DNA from: Bacteroidota bacterium
GTDB taxonomy: Bacteria > Bacteroidota > Bacteroidia > Bacteroidales > JABHKC01
DNA length: 44,878 nucleotides
Assembly (NCBI GenBank): GCA_018692315.1
Contig: JABHKC010000004.1
Location: 1 to 44,878 of the forward strand
Direction: 5' to 3'
The translations under genes and the position numbers were made by a program. Numbering within the stretch: the stretch's first letter is position 1; each line of letters starts with the position of its first letter. This document shows, one piece after another, positions 17,279 through 24,707 of this stretch. The notes below the pieces were generated by a model. It did no database searches and was not told the origin of the DNA. It saw only the letters and a list, made by a program, of their open reading frames with translations.

Positions 17279-17400
17279 CAATATTATTAATTAAATTAAA
17301 ATCTATGAAAATTACAAATTTTAAGCCAGAAATTAGCAAAAAATATTTATTTAAGTTATTTTGAAAAATTAGACATATCCTTTGGTGAAAATTCGATATA

Positions 17401-17532
17401 CGATAGGAGCCCTCTAAAAATGCAAATTTCTTCGTTGTTTCGCAATTTTAAAATCCTCATTTATAATAGTAAACTCCGGTTTTCAAATTTCTTACGCCTT
17501 GAAATTTACTATTTTTAGAAGTCCCCGATAGG
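17401..17532. repeat. Small palindromic element flanked by 7-bp direct repeats (MITE-like)
   Basis: Direct repeats CGATAGG at 17401-17407 and 17526-17532 enclose about 118 bases. The element's ends are imperfect inverted repeats: the left end reads GGAGCCCTCTAAAAAT inward, and the right end, read on the other strand, is GGGGACTTCTAAAAAT. Inside, GCAAATTTC near the left end and GAAATTTAC near the right end extend the pairing. There is no ORF. The structure fits a non-autonomous miniature transposable element, or a fold-back intergenic repeat, inserted between the regulator and antiporter genes. Copy number elsewhere cannot be seen from here. Confidence 0.5.
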
Positions 17533-17582
17533 TATTAGCATAGATTTACAAATATTTCATAAAAGCAGGATAAATTTTTCTT

Positions 17583-18503
17583 TTAAATAAAAGTCCAAGC
17601 CCATCTTGCCAATCCTAAGCATATAAGGATAATTCCTTCTTTTCGGCTAATTCGCCAGCCAATTCGCATAAAAATAAGGACAATAAAAACCATTCCTGAT
17701 AGCATCAAAAGATTTGGTCGTGCTGCTGCTTCTACCGGAAGTGGACGAATAATAGCCGCAAGTCCTAAAACTCCAAAAAGGTTGAATATATCGCTACCAA
17801 TCAAGTTTCCTATTGACATTCCGTGATGCCCACGTAATGCAGCAACAATTGAGGTTGCAAGTTCGGGGGCTGATGTTCCGGCAGCAATAATTGTGGCTGC
17901 AACTACCCAATTAGAAACTCCCATAACTTCTGCAATATCTATAGACGATTCGACAAGAAAATGCGAACCGCCAAGGACCATAAGAAAACCTAATAGTAAG
18001 AGAAGAGTATCGAACCAACGAAGTTTTTCAGTTTCTGCAGGTGCTTCAAGCATTTCTTTCCTGAAGTATAAATATCCTAAATAAACAATCAGTAACGAAA
18101 AAAGAATAATTCCTTCGATTTGACTCAATCTTAAGTCCCATAAAAAGAATGTCAGCAAAAGAGTTCCGAAAAATAAAAATCCTCCGTCTCTACCAATAAC
18201 CTTTTTATTTGTCATTAAGCTATGTACAACGGCTGTTCCCCCGAGAATAAATCCAAGGTTAAAAATATTTGAACCTACAATATTCCCTACTGAAATATCG
18301 CCAATTCCTTTCATAGCTGCTAGTATGGTAACACCAAATTCGGGAGCAGATGTTCCCATTGCAACAACTGTTAATCCAATTACCAATTCCGATATTTCAA
18401 ATCGGCGAGCAATTTTGGCTGCCGAATCAACCAACCATATTGCTCCTTTCGAAATTGCAAAAATTGAAAATATTATTATTACTATATCTTTAAAAACTTC
18501 CAT
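17583..18503 (-). CDS. Calcium/sodium antiporter, CaCA family (YrbG-like), second of a tandem pair
   Basis: 306-residue inner-membrane cation exchanger expected to export Ca2+ in exchange for Na+ or H+. Both inverted alpha repeats are visible: VAMGTSAPEFGVTILAA with GNIVGSNIFNLGFILG in the N-half, and IAAGTSAPELATSIVAAL with GNLIGSDIFNLFGVLG in the C-half, each keeping the acidic ion-coordinating residue. About ten membrane segments can be counted. Its start overlaps the end of the upstream antiporter gene by 14 bases, implying translational coupling. The two copies differ clearly, so this is an old duplication or two paralogues brought together. Confidence 0.9.
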   Translation of the reverse strand: MEVFKDIVIIIFSIFAISKGAIWLVDSAAKIARRFEISELVIGLTVVAMGTSAPEFGVTILAAMKGIGDISVGNIVGSNIFNLGFILGGTAVVHSLMTNKKVIGRDGGFLFFGTLLLTFFLWDLRLSQIEGIILFSLLIVYLGYLYFRKEMLEAPAETEKLRWFDTLLLLLGFLMVLGGSHFLVESSIDIAEVMGVSNWVVAATIIAAGTSAPELATSIVAALRGHHGMSIGNLIGSDIFNLFGVLGLAAIIRPLPVEAAARPNLLMLSGMVFIVLIFMRIGWRISRKEGIILICLGLARWAWTFI

Positions 18504-19491
18504 TTACAAGCCATACAATATAAAACACATAAAAGCCTACAAAAATAGCTCCCTCCCACTTTTTTATTATCCCACTTTTTGCTGTAGAATAGTAAATTAC
18601 AAAGTAAACTATTTCCATAAACCTAGAGGAGATTTTTTTTCCAAAAGGAATCAAAAAAAACAACAATAAAAACGAAGCTCCCAGCATCCAATACAAATTT
18701 AAGTATAAGCTATCATTGATTATTTGTATGTTTTTAATAACACTGGTAATACCGAGAATCCCAAAAACATTGAAGATATTTGAGCCAATAATATTACCGA
18801 TTGAAATGTCTGTTTCTTTTTTAAGGGCTGCAATTATTGAAGTTGCCAATTCGGGAACGCTAGTACCAAAAGCTACTAAAGAAACAGATATTACTAAATC
18901 GGAAATTCCTAAACCTACTGCAATTCCTGTTGCACCTTTAATCAACCATTCGGCACCAAAAACCAAACCTACCGATGATATTAATATAAAAACAATTGAT
19001 AATCCTAATGAATATTCGGGTTTCTTAGATTCATTGTTTTTTTTAGTCTCTCGACGAGAAATATGAAGAGACATTAAGATATATAAAAGGAGTAATATTA
19101 CAAAAAGTAAACCTTCCCAAAAAACCAATTTCGAATCTAAAAGAAAAGCGATAAGTAAAAGATTTGCCAAAAGCATTATATTCCAATCAATTTTGATTGT
19201 CGATTTTTTTACCGGAATAGGGATAATTAAAGATGTCAGACCTAAAACCAAAGCAATATTTGCAATATTTGAACCTATTACATTTCCAACCGAAATTTCT
19301 GGATGACTATTTATTGCAGCGCCTACACTTACCACAAGTTCGGGCATGGATGTTCCGAAAGATACAACTACAATTCCAATTACTAATGTTGACAATTTTA
19401 GATTTCTTGATAATTCCACTGCTCCTTTAACAAGGAAGTTGCCGCTGAAAGAAAGTGTCAATATGCCTACAAATAGTAAAATGTAATCCAT
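18490..19491 (-). CDS. Calcium/sodium antiporter, CaCA family, first of a tandem pair
   Basis: 333-residue CaCA exchanger. The N-half has VSFGTSMPELVVSVGAA and GNVIGSNIANIALVLG; the C-half has VAFGTSVPELATSIIAAL and GNIIGSNIFNVFGILG. A hydrophilic loop rich in Lys/Glu (about residues 145-160) joins the halves. It is about 25 residues longer than its neighbour, mainly at the C-terminus. It starts 30 bases after the tatA stop and overlaps the next antiporter gene, so it is probably read from the tatA promoter. Two similar but distinct subunits encoded together could act separately or as a heteromer; the sequence does not decide. Confidence 0.9.
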   Translation of the reverse strand: MDYILLFVGILTLSFSGNFLVKGAVELSRNLKLSTLVIGIVVVSFGTSMPELVVSVGAAINSHPEISVGNVIGSNIANIALVLGLTSLIIPIPVKKSTIKIDWNIMLLANLLLIAFLLDSKLVFWEGLLFVILLLLYILMSLHISRRETKKNNESKKPEYSLGLSIVFILISSVGLVFGAEWLIKGATGIAVGLGISDLVISVSLVAFGTSVPELATSIIAALKKETDISIGNIIGSNIFNVFGILGITSVIKNIQIINDSLYLNLYWMLGASFLLLFFLIPFGKKISSRFMEIVYFVIYYSTAKSGIIKKWEGAIFVGFYVFYIVWLVNGSF

Positions 19492-19521
19492 AATGCAGAT
19501 ATAAGGTTTTATCTATTGGTT

Positions 19522-19752
19522 TTATAAATTACTATTTTTCTTAATTGTTTTTGATATTTCTTTAATGTCATCAACTACTTTTGATTCATTTTCAAATTCA
19601 CGCTTGATATCGTTTGTTGCCTTGCGGAATTCTTTCATTCCTTTCCCAAAACCTTTGGCAATTTCAGGCAATTTTTTCGATCCAAACAACAACAGTATTA
19701 CAATTAGAATGACAAAAATTTCGCCGCCGCTGATAAATACCACAAAGTTCAT
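19522..19752 (-). CDS. tatA: Sec-independent translocase subunit TatA/TatE
   Basis: 76-residue twin-arginine translocase pore subunit: one N-terminal membrane helix (about residues 9-22, [14 protein letters not shown]) with the conserved polar residue ahead of it, the [23 protein letters not shown] hinge and amphipathic helix, and a charged tail. An in-frame ATG at 19797 would add 15 residues but lies inside the -33 element of a canonical promoter and upstream of the predicted transcript start, so the Met at 19752 is the start. tatC is not in the window. It leads a likely operon with two calcium/sodium antiporters. Confidence 0.93.
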   Translation of the reverse strand: MNFVVFISGGEIFVILIVILLLFGSKKLPEIAKGFGKGMKEFRKATNDIKREFENESKVVDDIKEISKTIKKNSNL

Positions 19753-19768
19753 ATATACAATTTTTTCG

Positions 19769-19797
19769 CAAATATATTGAAAAGTTGACATATTCAA
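19769..19797 (-). promoter_or_regulatory. Promoter of tatA and the antiporter operon (TTG-N18-TATATTTG)
   Basis: On the minus strand, TTG (plus 19795-19797) and TATATTTG (plus 19769-19776) are 18 bases apart, an exact match to the Bacteroidota consensus, and end 17 bases before the tatA ATG. It fixes the tatA start and is the only clear promoter for the three genes downstream. Confidence 0.75.
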
Positions 19798-20126
19798 TAA
19801 TTTGCATATGATTTATAAGGAATAATAATTTTCAGTTCAACATATATTATTTTTATATAGCCCTTTTTATGCAAGTTCTAAATCATCTATCCGAGAGATG
19901 CAATTTAATTTCACAAACTATCTGAAACAAATGAAATTCAGCATTTTAGTTGAGAATAAGGCATTAAATTTATTATTAAAAATTTCAAAATAAAATATTA
20001 AAAATTTGGCAACAGATAATTTCAATTTAGAATATATGGTATTGAATAAAAAAACTAATTTTGGAGTTTTAAAATATTTTTATTGATACTTGATTTTTTG
20101 TGCATTTAACAACAAAATATAATAAA
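19798..20126. other. Intergenic region between divergent tatA and glnA
   Basis: 329 bases of AT-rich sequence with no convincing ORF or RNA. TAATTTTG at 20056-20063 matches the -7 consensus and is the best candidate for the glnA promoter, though no TTG lies 17-20 bases before it. I see nothing else here. Confidence 0.4.
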
Positions 20127-21632
20127 ATGAGAGCAGATGAAATAAAAATGAATCCTAACAAACTTGTTAAACATTTACAAAAAGCAGCAAGTCAATTCAC
20201 AAAAGATGATATAATTCAATTTATTGTGGATAATAATATCGAAATGTTAAATTTCAGATATATTGCTGGAGATGGAAAGCTTAAAACTTTAAATTTTGTA
20301 ATCACCAGTTTGGAACATTTAGATACAATTTTGACAGAGGGCGAAAGAGTTGATGGCTCAAGCTTGTTTTCATATATTGGCACAGGTTCTAGCGATCTAT
20401 ATGTTGTTCCAAAATATAGAACTGCATTTGTAAATCCGTTTGCCGAGGTGCCCACATTAGATATTTTATGCTCGTTTTATACTAATACAGGCGAACCACT
20501 GAAAAGCGCACCAGAGTATATTCTGAAAAAAGCACACCAGGTATTTAAAAATGCCACAGGATTCAAATTCAAAGCTCTGGGAGAATTGGAATATTACGTG
20601 ATGAGCGAAAAATATGATCGTTATCCGGCAATCGATCAAAGAGGCTATCATTCTGCACCGCCCTTTACTAATTGGGAAGATTTGCGTATCGAAGCATTAA
20701 AAATAATTTCAGAATCGGGTGGAAAAATAAAATACGCACATTCCGAAGTTGGAAATTTTACTACAAATGAAGAATCGTTTGAGCAACACGAAATTGAATT
20801 TCTACCACAGGACGTAGAAGATTCAGCAGACCAGTTGGTTATTGCTAAATGGATACTTCGAATGCTTGGCGACAAGTATAAAGCAAGAATTAGTTTTGCT
20901 CCAAAAATTACTGTAGGAAAAGCAGGAAGTGGCTTACATATCCATATGCTGATAGAAAAAGATGGCAAAAATTTGATGCTTGAAAATAACAAATTGAGCG
21001 ATATTTCGAAGAAAGTAATTGCAGGATTATTAGACCTTGCTGCACCATTAACAGCTTTTGGAAACACTATTCCTACCTCATATCTGCGTTTGGTTCCTCA
21101 TCAGGAAGCACCTACAAATATCTGTTGGGGTGATAGAAATCGTTCGGTTCTGGTAAGAGTTCCATTAGGTTGGATAGGCGTAACAAACATGATTTTCGAT
21201 GCTAATCCTCAAGACAAATCGCCTGCTTTGAGAGCAAGTTCGAAACAAACTGTTGAATTTAGGGCTCCGGATGGTTCAGCAGATATTCACTACTTACTTT
21301 CAGGCTTGGTAATAGCCGCACAACATGGTCTGGAAATGAAAGATTCATTGAAAAAAGCAGAAGACCTATATGTTGATGTGAATATTTTTAATGAAGAAAA
21401 TGCCAAAAAATTAGCATCTCTTGATACTCTACCTACATCTTGTTGGGAATCTGCTTTAGCTCTTGACAAATACCGACAGTATTTCGAAAAAAACTCTGTT
21501 TTCTCTAAAGGTTCAATCGATAATATTATTGAAATGCTAAAATCGTATGACGACAAAAACCTAAGTGAAACACTTTTTGGAAATGCCGACGAGATTAGGC
21601 AATTGGTTGATAAATATTTACATTGTAAATAA
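20127..21632 (+). CDS. glnA: Glutamine synthetase, type I family
   Basis: 501-residue ATP-dependent glutamate-ammonia ligase. The N-terminal beta-grasp part has LTE-GERVDGSSLFSYIG (about residues 70-90) and is followed by the catalytic barrel: GELEYYVM, EVGNFTTNEESFEQHEIEF, GSGLHIHM, NRSVLVRVPL and VEFRAPDGSADIHYLLSG, all family positions for metal, glutamate and ATP binding. The NLYDLPPEE adenylylation segment of enterobacterial enzymes is not present, so control by GlnE-type adenylylation is unlikely. A GTG at 20100 and an ATG at 20148 are alternative starts. The next gene is a PLP lyase 90 bases on with its own -7 box. It would recapture ammonia freed by the neighbouring amino-acid lyases. 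Confidence 0.93.
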   Translation: MRADEIKMNPNKLVKHLQKAASQFTKDDIIQFIVDNNIEMLNFRYIAGDGKLKTLNFVITSLEHLDTILTEGERVDGSSLFSYIGTGSSDLYVVPKYRTAFVNPFAEVPTLDILCSFYTNTGEPLKSAPEYILKKAHQVFKNATGFKFKALGELEYYVMSEKYDRYPAIDQRGYHSAPPFTNWEDLRIEALKIISESGGKIKYAHSEVGNFTTNEESFEQHEIEFLPQDVEDSADQLVIAKWILRMLGDKYKARISFAPKITVGKAGSGLHIHMLIEKDGKNLMLENNKLSDISKKVIAGLLDLAAPLTAFGNTIPTSYLRLVPHQEAPTNICWGDRNRSVLVRVPLGWIGVTNMIFDANPQDKSPALRASSKQTVEFRAPDGSADIHYLLSGLVIAAQHGLEMKDSLKKAEDLYVDVNIFNEENAKKLASLDTLPTSCWESALALDKYRQYFEKNSVFSKGSIDNIIEMLKSYDDKNLSETLFGNADEIRQLVDKYLHCK

Positions 21633-21675
21633 AATATTAATATTCAATTTTTCTTTCACATAGAAATAATTTGAG

Positions 21676-21683
21676 TAATTTTG
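21676..21683 (+). promoter_or_regulatory. -7 box upstream of the PLP gamma-lyase gene
   Basis: TAATTTTG matches TAnnTTTG, 39 bases ahead of the start codon. There is no -33 TTG at a suitable distance. A 7-codon ORF (21689-21712) just downstream is probably chance. Confidence 0.4.
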
Positions 21684-21722
21684 CACATATGTTCATAATT
21701 AATAATTTTTAAATAATAATAA

Positions 21723-22904
21723 ATGGATACTAAAAATTCAGGATTTAACACAAAACTAATCCACAGTGGCGATTTCAAAGACGAATTTGGTAGTGCAGTT
21801 GTACCAATTTATCAAACATCAACTTTTGCTTTTAAGAATGCACAGCACGGTGCCAACTGCTTTTCAGGAAAGGAAAAAGGATATATCTATACAAGAATAG
21901 GTAATCCTACAATTGATGCTTTAGAAAATAAACTGGCAGAACTCGAAAATGGATATCGAGGAATTGTTCTCGCCTCGGGCATGGCAGCGGTTACAACAGT
22001 TTATATGGCATTTCTTCATCAGGGAGCTCACATGGTTAGTACAGGTGCAGTTTACGGACCAAGCCGTGGAGTTATAAAAAGTCATTTCGAGAAATTTGGA
22101 GTTGAAGCAAGTTTTATTGATACATCCAATCTCGAATTAATTGAAAAATCAATTAAAGAAAATACCAAACTTATATATTTAGAAACACCTGCAAATCCAA
22201 CAATACAATTGACCGACATAGAGGAAGCATGTAAAATAGCTCATAAACATGGAATTACGGTTGTTGTTGACAATACATTTTCGAGCCCATATTTGCAAAA
22301 ACCGCTTGATTTGGGGGCAGATGTTTCTTTACATTCTTTAACAAAATTTATTAATGGTCATGCAGATATTGTAGGTGGAGCATTAATTGCAAAAGATGAG
22401 GCTATATATAACCAAATGCGAAAAACAATGGTTTATATGGGCGGAAATATGGATCCTCATCAGGCATATTTAGTGAATAGAGGAGTTAAAACCTTATCAT
22501 TGCGAATAGACAAAGCTCAGGAAAGCGCAATGAAAATAGCAGAGTATCTTCAAAAACATCCAAAAATTGAATGGATAAAATATCCAGGCTTAGAGTCGTT
22601 TGAGCAACATGAATTAGCTAAAAAACAAATGACTGGCTTTGGCAGCATGATAAGTTTTGGAGTAAAAGGAGGATATCAGGCAGGCGTTGTTCTTATGGAT
22701 AATGTACATTTGGCAAAACTGGCTGTTTCTCTTGGAGGTGTTGAAACTTTAATTCAACATCCTGCGTCGATGACTCACGCAGCAGTATCTGCTGAAGATA
22801 AGCTCGAATCCGGAATTACTGATAGTTTAGTTCGTTATTCTGTGGGAATAGAGGATGTAAAAGATATTATTTCCGATTTGGAGCAGGCTTTGGAGAAAAT
22901 ATAA
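21723..22904 (+). CDS. PLP-dependent gamma-lyase, methionine gamma-lyase-like (Cys/Met metabolism family)
   Basis: 393-residue member of the Cys/Met metabolism PLP family. Motifs include GFNTKLIHSGD, VPIYQTSTFAFK, YIYTRIGNPT (phosphate-binding Tyr-Arg from the neighbouring subunit), ASGMAAV, YLETPANPT, VVDNTFSSPYLQKPLDLGAD, SLTKFINGHADIVGG (Schiff-base Lys) and SLGGVETLIQHPASMTH. Overall it most resembles methionine gamma-lyases, which release methanethiol, 2-oxobutyrate and ammonia. However, the active-site cysteine typical of them (YGCT) is replaced: the sequence reads YGPSRG with Pro113. Cystathionine gamma-lyase or another gamma-elimination activity is therefore possible. It stands between glnA and an insertion sequence and ends in a hairpin. 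Confidence 0.82.
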   Translation: MDTKNSGFNTKLIHSGDFKDEFGSAVVPIYQTSTFAFKNAQHGANCFSGKEKGYIYTRIGNPTIDALENKLAELENGYRGIVLASGMAAVTTVYMAFLHQGAHMVSTGAVYGPSRGVIKSHFEKFGVEASFIDTSNLELIEKSIKENTKLIYLETPANPTIQLTDIEEACKIAHKHGITVVVDNTFSSPYLQKPLDLGADVSLHSLTKFINGHADIVGGALIAKDEAIYNQMRKTMVYMGGNMDPHQAYLVNRGVKTLSLRIDKAQESAMKIAEYLQKHPKIEWIKYPGLESFEQHELAKKQMTGFGSMISFGVKGGYQAGVVLMDNVHLAKLAVSLGGVETLIQHPASMTHAAVSAEDKLESGITDSLVRYSVGIEDVKDIISDLEQALEKI

Positions 22905-22918
22905 TCTAAAGACGAAAA

Positions 22919-22959
22919 TGTAAGTTTCGGCATCAAATTTTTACATACCGAAACTTGCA
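22919..22959 (+). terminator. Hairpin downstream of the PLP gamma-lyase gene
   Basis: TGTAAGTTTCGG (22919-22930) pairs with CCGAAACTTGCA (22948-22959) over 12 bases including one G-T pair, 15 bases after the stop codon. No U-tract follows, so termination would be Rho-dependent or incomplete. A third copy of AAGTTTCGG lies at 22972-22980. Confidence 0.5.
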
Positions 22960-23038
22960 TATTAATTACTCAAGTTTCGGAAGTAATTTCACTATTTTTC
23001 TTAGCGTCTGATAATCAATAAAAAAGTTTAAAAAAAAA

Positions 23039-23122
23039 GTAGCATATTAAAATTCAAAGAACTATCTTTGAGGGAGTTACTAATTCCAAAAGATAGGAAA
23101 TATGCTACACATCAAAGATAGT
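23039..23122 (+). promoter_or_regulatory. Nested and competing inverted repeats over the transposase start codon
   Basis: GTAGCATATT (23039-23048) pairs perfectly with AATATGCTAC (23099-23108), which contains the transposase ATG. Inside, CTATCTTT (23062-23069) pairs with AAAGATAG (23089-23096), stacking into one longer fold. Alternatively ACTATCTTTGA (23061-23071) pairs perfectly over 11 bases with TCAAAGATAGT (23112-23122), inside the coding region. The two long pairings cross and exclude each other. Fold-back sequestration of the start is known for IS10 and IS50 transcripts that read in from outside, and the same purpose is inferred here. Confidence 0.6.
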
Positions 23123-24541
23123 CAAAAATTATTTGAGTTTACAAGTTATTTTAACAATTCTACACAGGCAATCTCAAACCTGATTAACATTTTTTCTGTA
23201 TTCTCCTCCAAATCTATTACAAGAGATATTTTTGGTTTTAAAACAAAAGGATATTCTTATACAAATCTGTTGCAAATGCTTATTTTGATGCCTTTTCTCG
23301 GAGCAAAAAATATCCATAAGGTTTTCAGTTCTCATTATCAGGTATTTTATAAAGGAAAGAAGGACTGTCTGTACGACACATTACGTGATTCAAATATTAA
23401 TTGGAGACGATTGTTAGTGAATTTTGCGAAACGTTTTATCAAAAAGGTAAATGAAAACAGCATATCAGAATGCCTCACATATTTTATTGTAGATGATTCT
23501 GACATGGAAAAAAGCACACCGTTTTTTGAATGTCTAAGTAGAGTTTTTAACCATGTAAGCCACACGCATGTATTTGCATACAAAGTGCTTACACTTGGCT
23601 ATAGTGATGGTAAAAGTTTTATACCACTTGATTTTTCTCTGCACAACGAAAAAGGCAAAAAGAAAAACTATGGTTTAACAAGCAAACAGCGAAAAGAACA
23701 ATACAAGAAAGACCGAAATCCGGCAAGTCATGGAGCAAAGCGAAAAAGAGAGATGCGTACAAAAAAGGGTAAGAGTCTGATTAAGATGATAAAACGTTCA
23801 GTAAACCATGGTATTATAGCTAAATATCTTTTAACCGATTCATGGTTTATATGTGAGAATATGATAAGTGAGATTAGAAATATAAAGAACGGAGCAATAC
23901 ATATTCTTTCAATGTGCAAGATGGATAAACGAAAATATTCATATGCAGATGGAGAATTCAATGCAAAAGACCTGTTGAAGCGAAAAAAGCAAAATAGAAA
24001 AAATATCATACGTTCGAAAAAACATAAAGTGTATTATATTGAACTTCAAGTAGAATACAAGGGATTTAAACTTAAACTATTTTTCACAAGGCTTACAAAA
24101 CGGTCAAAATGGAGACTACTGGTTACAACAAATACGGCACTAACATTTACGCAAGCTTATGAAATGTATGTTAACAGGTGGGCTATTGAAGTGTTTTTCA
24201 AAGAATGCAAACAGCTTTTAGGGCTGGGCAAAAATCAGAGTAGAGACTTTGATACACAAATTGCTGCAACCACAATATGCTTTATCCAATACACAATACT
24301 TGCTCTTTACAAAAGAATTGAAAAATACGAGACTATTGGAGGTATCTTTGAAACTTGCAAAGACTCAATTACTGAACAGATATTTGCAGACCGGATAAAA
24401 GCTTTAATATTGGAGCTTATAGAAATATTGGTTCACATATTAGACCTATCAATAGAATTAGAAAAAATAATTTCAACAATTATCGAAAAAATGAAATTGA
24501 CAACAAAATCAGGCTCATTTTTTCTACCCATAACAACATAG
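23102..24541 (+). CDS. IS4-family transposase (DDE)
   Basis: 479-residue transposase, apparently full-length and uninterrupted. The first catalytic Asp lies in FIVDDSDMEKS (about residue 137), the second in LLTDSWF (about 244), and the Glu in the IS4 signature Y-x2-R-x3-E-x6-K: YVNRWAIEVFFKECKQLLGL. A strongly basic insertion (about residues 185-225) lies between the first two acidic residues. The start codon is inside an inverted repeat, which suggests expression is held low. Base composition matches the neighbourhood, so it gives no sign of very recent arrival from a different genome. Confidence 0.92.
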   Translation: MLHIKDSQKLFEFTSYFNNSTQAISNLINIFSVFSSKSITRDIFGFKTKGYSYTNLLQMLILMPFLGAKNIHKVFSSHYQVFYKGKKDCLYDTLRDSNINWRRLLVNFAKRFIKKVNENSISECLTYFIVDDSDMEKSTPFFECLSRVFNHVSHTHVFAYKVLTLGYSDGKSFIPLDFSLHNEKGKKKNYGLTSKQRKEQYKKDRNPASHGAKRKREMRTKKGKSLIKMIKRSVNHGIIAKYLLTDSWFICENMISEIRNIKNGAIHILSMCKMDKRKYSYADGEFNAKDLLKRKKQNRKNIIRSKKHKVYYIELQVEYKGFKLKLFFTRLTKRSKWRLLVTTNTALTFTQAYEMYVNRWAIEVFFKECKQLLGLGKNQSRDFDTQIAATTICFIQYTILALYKRIEKYETIGGIFETCKDSITEQIFADRIKALILELIEILVHILDLSIELEKIISTIIEKMKLTTKSGSFFLPITT

Positions 24542-24707
24542 GTGGAACAAAACTAGTAGTATAGATGAAAAATGGAATTCGCAACTCTCTTATTGTTAAA
24601 TGTATCAAAAATTACTAGAGCTGATTGTCAGAATGTTACAAGTGCTCAGAAAGTTGAGTTAATTAAAGTTTGAATTTTGATTAGAGGCAATTTTTATAAT
24701 AAAATTC

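Larger units (their letters stand above)
23031..24541 (+). mobile_element. IS4-type insertion sequence, ends not resolved
   Basis: The extent given covers the regulatory inverted repeats and the intact transposase gene. I could not find a convincing pair of terminal inverted repeats or a target duplication by eye: the left end may lie anywhere in 22960-23038 and the right end in 24542-24700. The element sits between two complete genes and has not obviously broken either. Confidence 0.65.

Noticed and set aside
17200-17400. Sigma-54 promoter in front of the NtrC-like regulator
   Set aside because: TGGC and TTGC words occur on the minus strand near 17320-17345 but in the wrong order for a -24/-12 promoter.
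21633-21722. SAM riboswitch or leader peptide ahead of the gamma-lyase gene
   Set aside because: The spacer is only 90 bases and AT-rich with no helical scaffold; the 7-codon ORF MFIINNF is within chance.
24572-24673. 33-codon ORF after the transposase (MEFATLLLNV...)
   Set aside because: It is too short and has no promoter, start signal or recognisable similarity. It may be a remnant or chance. The 166-base spacer 24542-24707 shows nothing else.
22960-24700. Terminal inverted repeats of the IS4-type element, e.g. CTATTTTTC near 22991 with GAAAAATGG near 24579
   Set aside because: The match is only partial and the flanks give no clean target duplication, so the ends were left unresolved.
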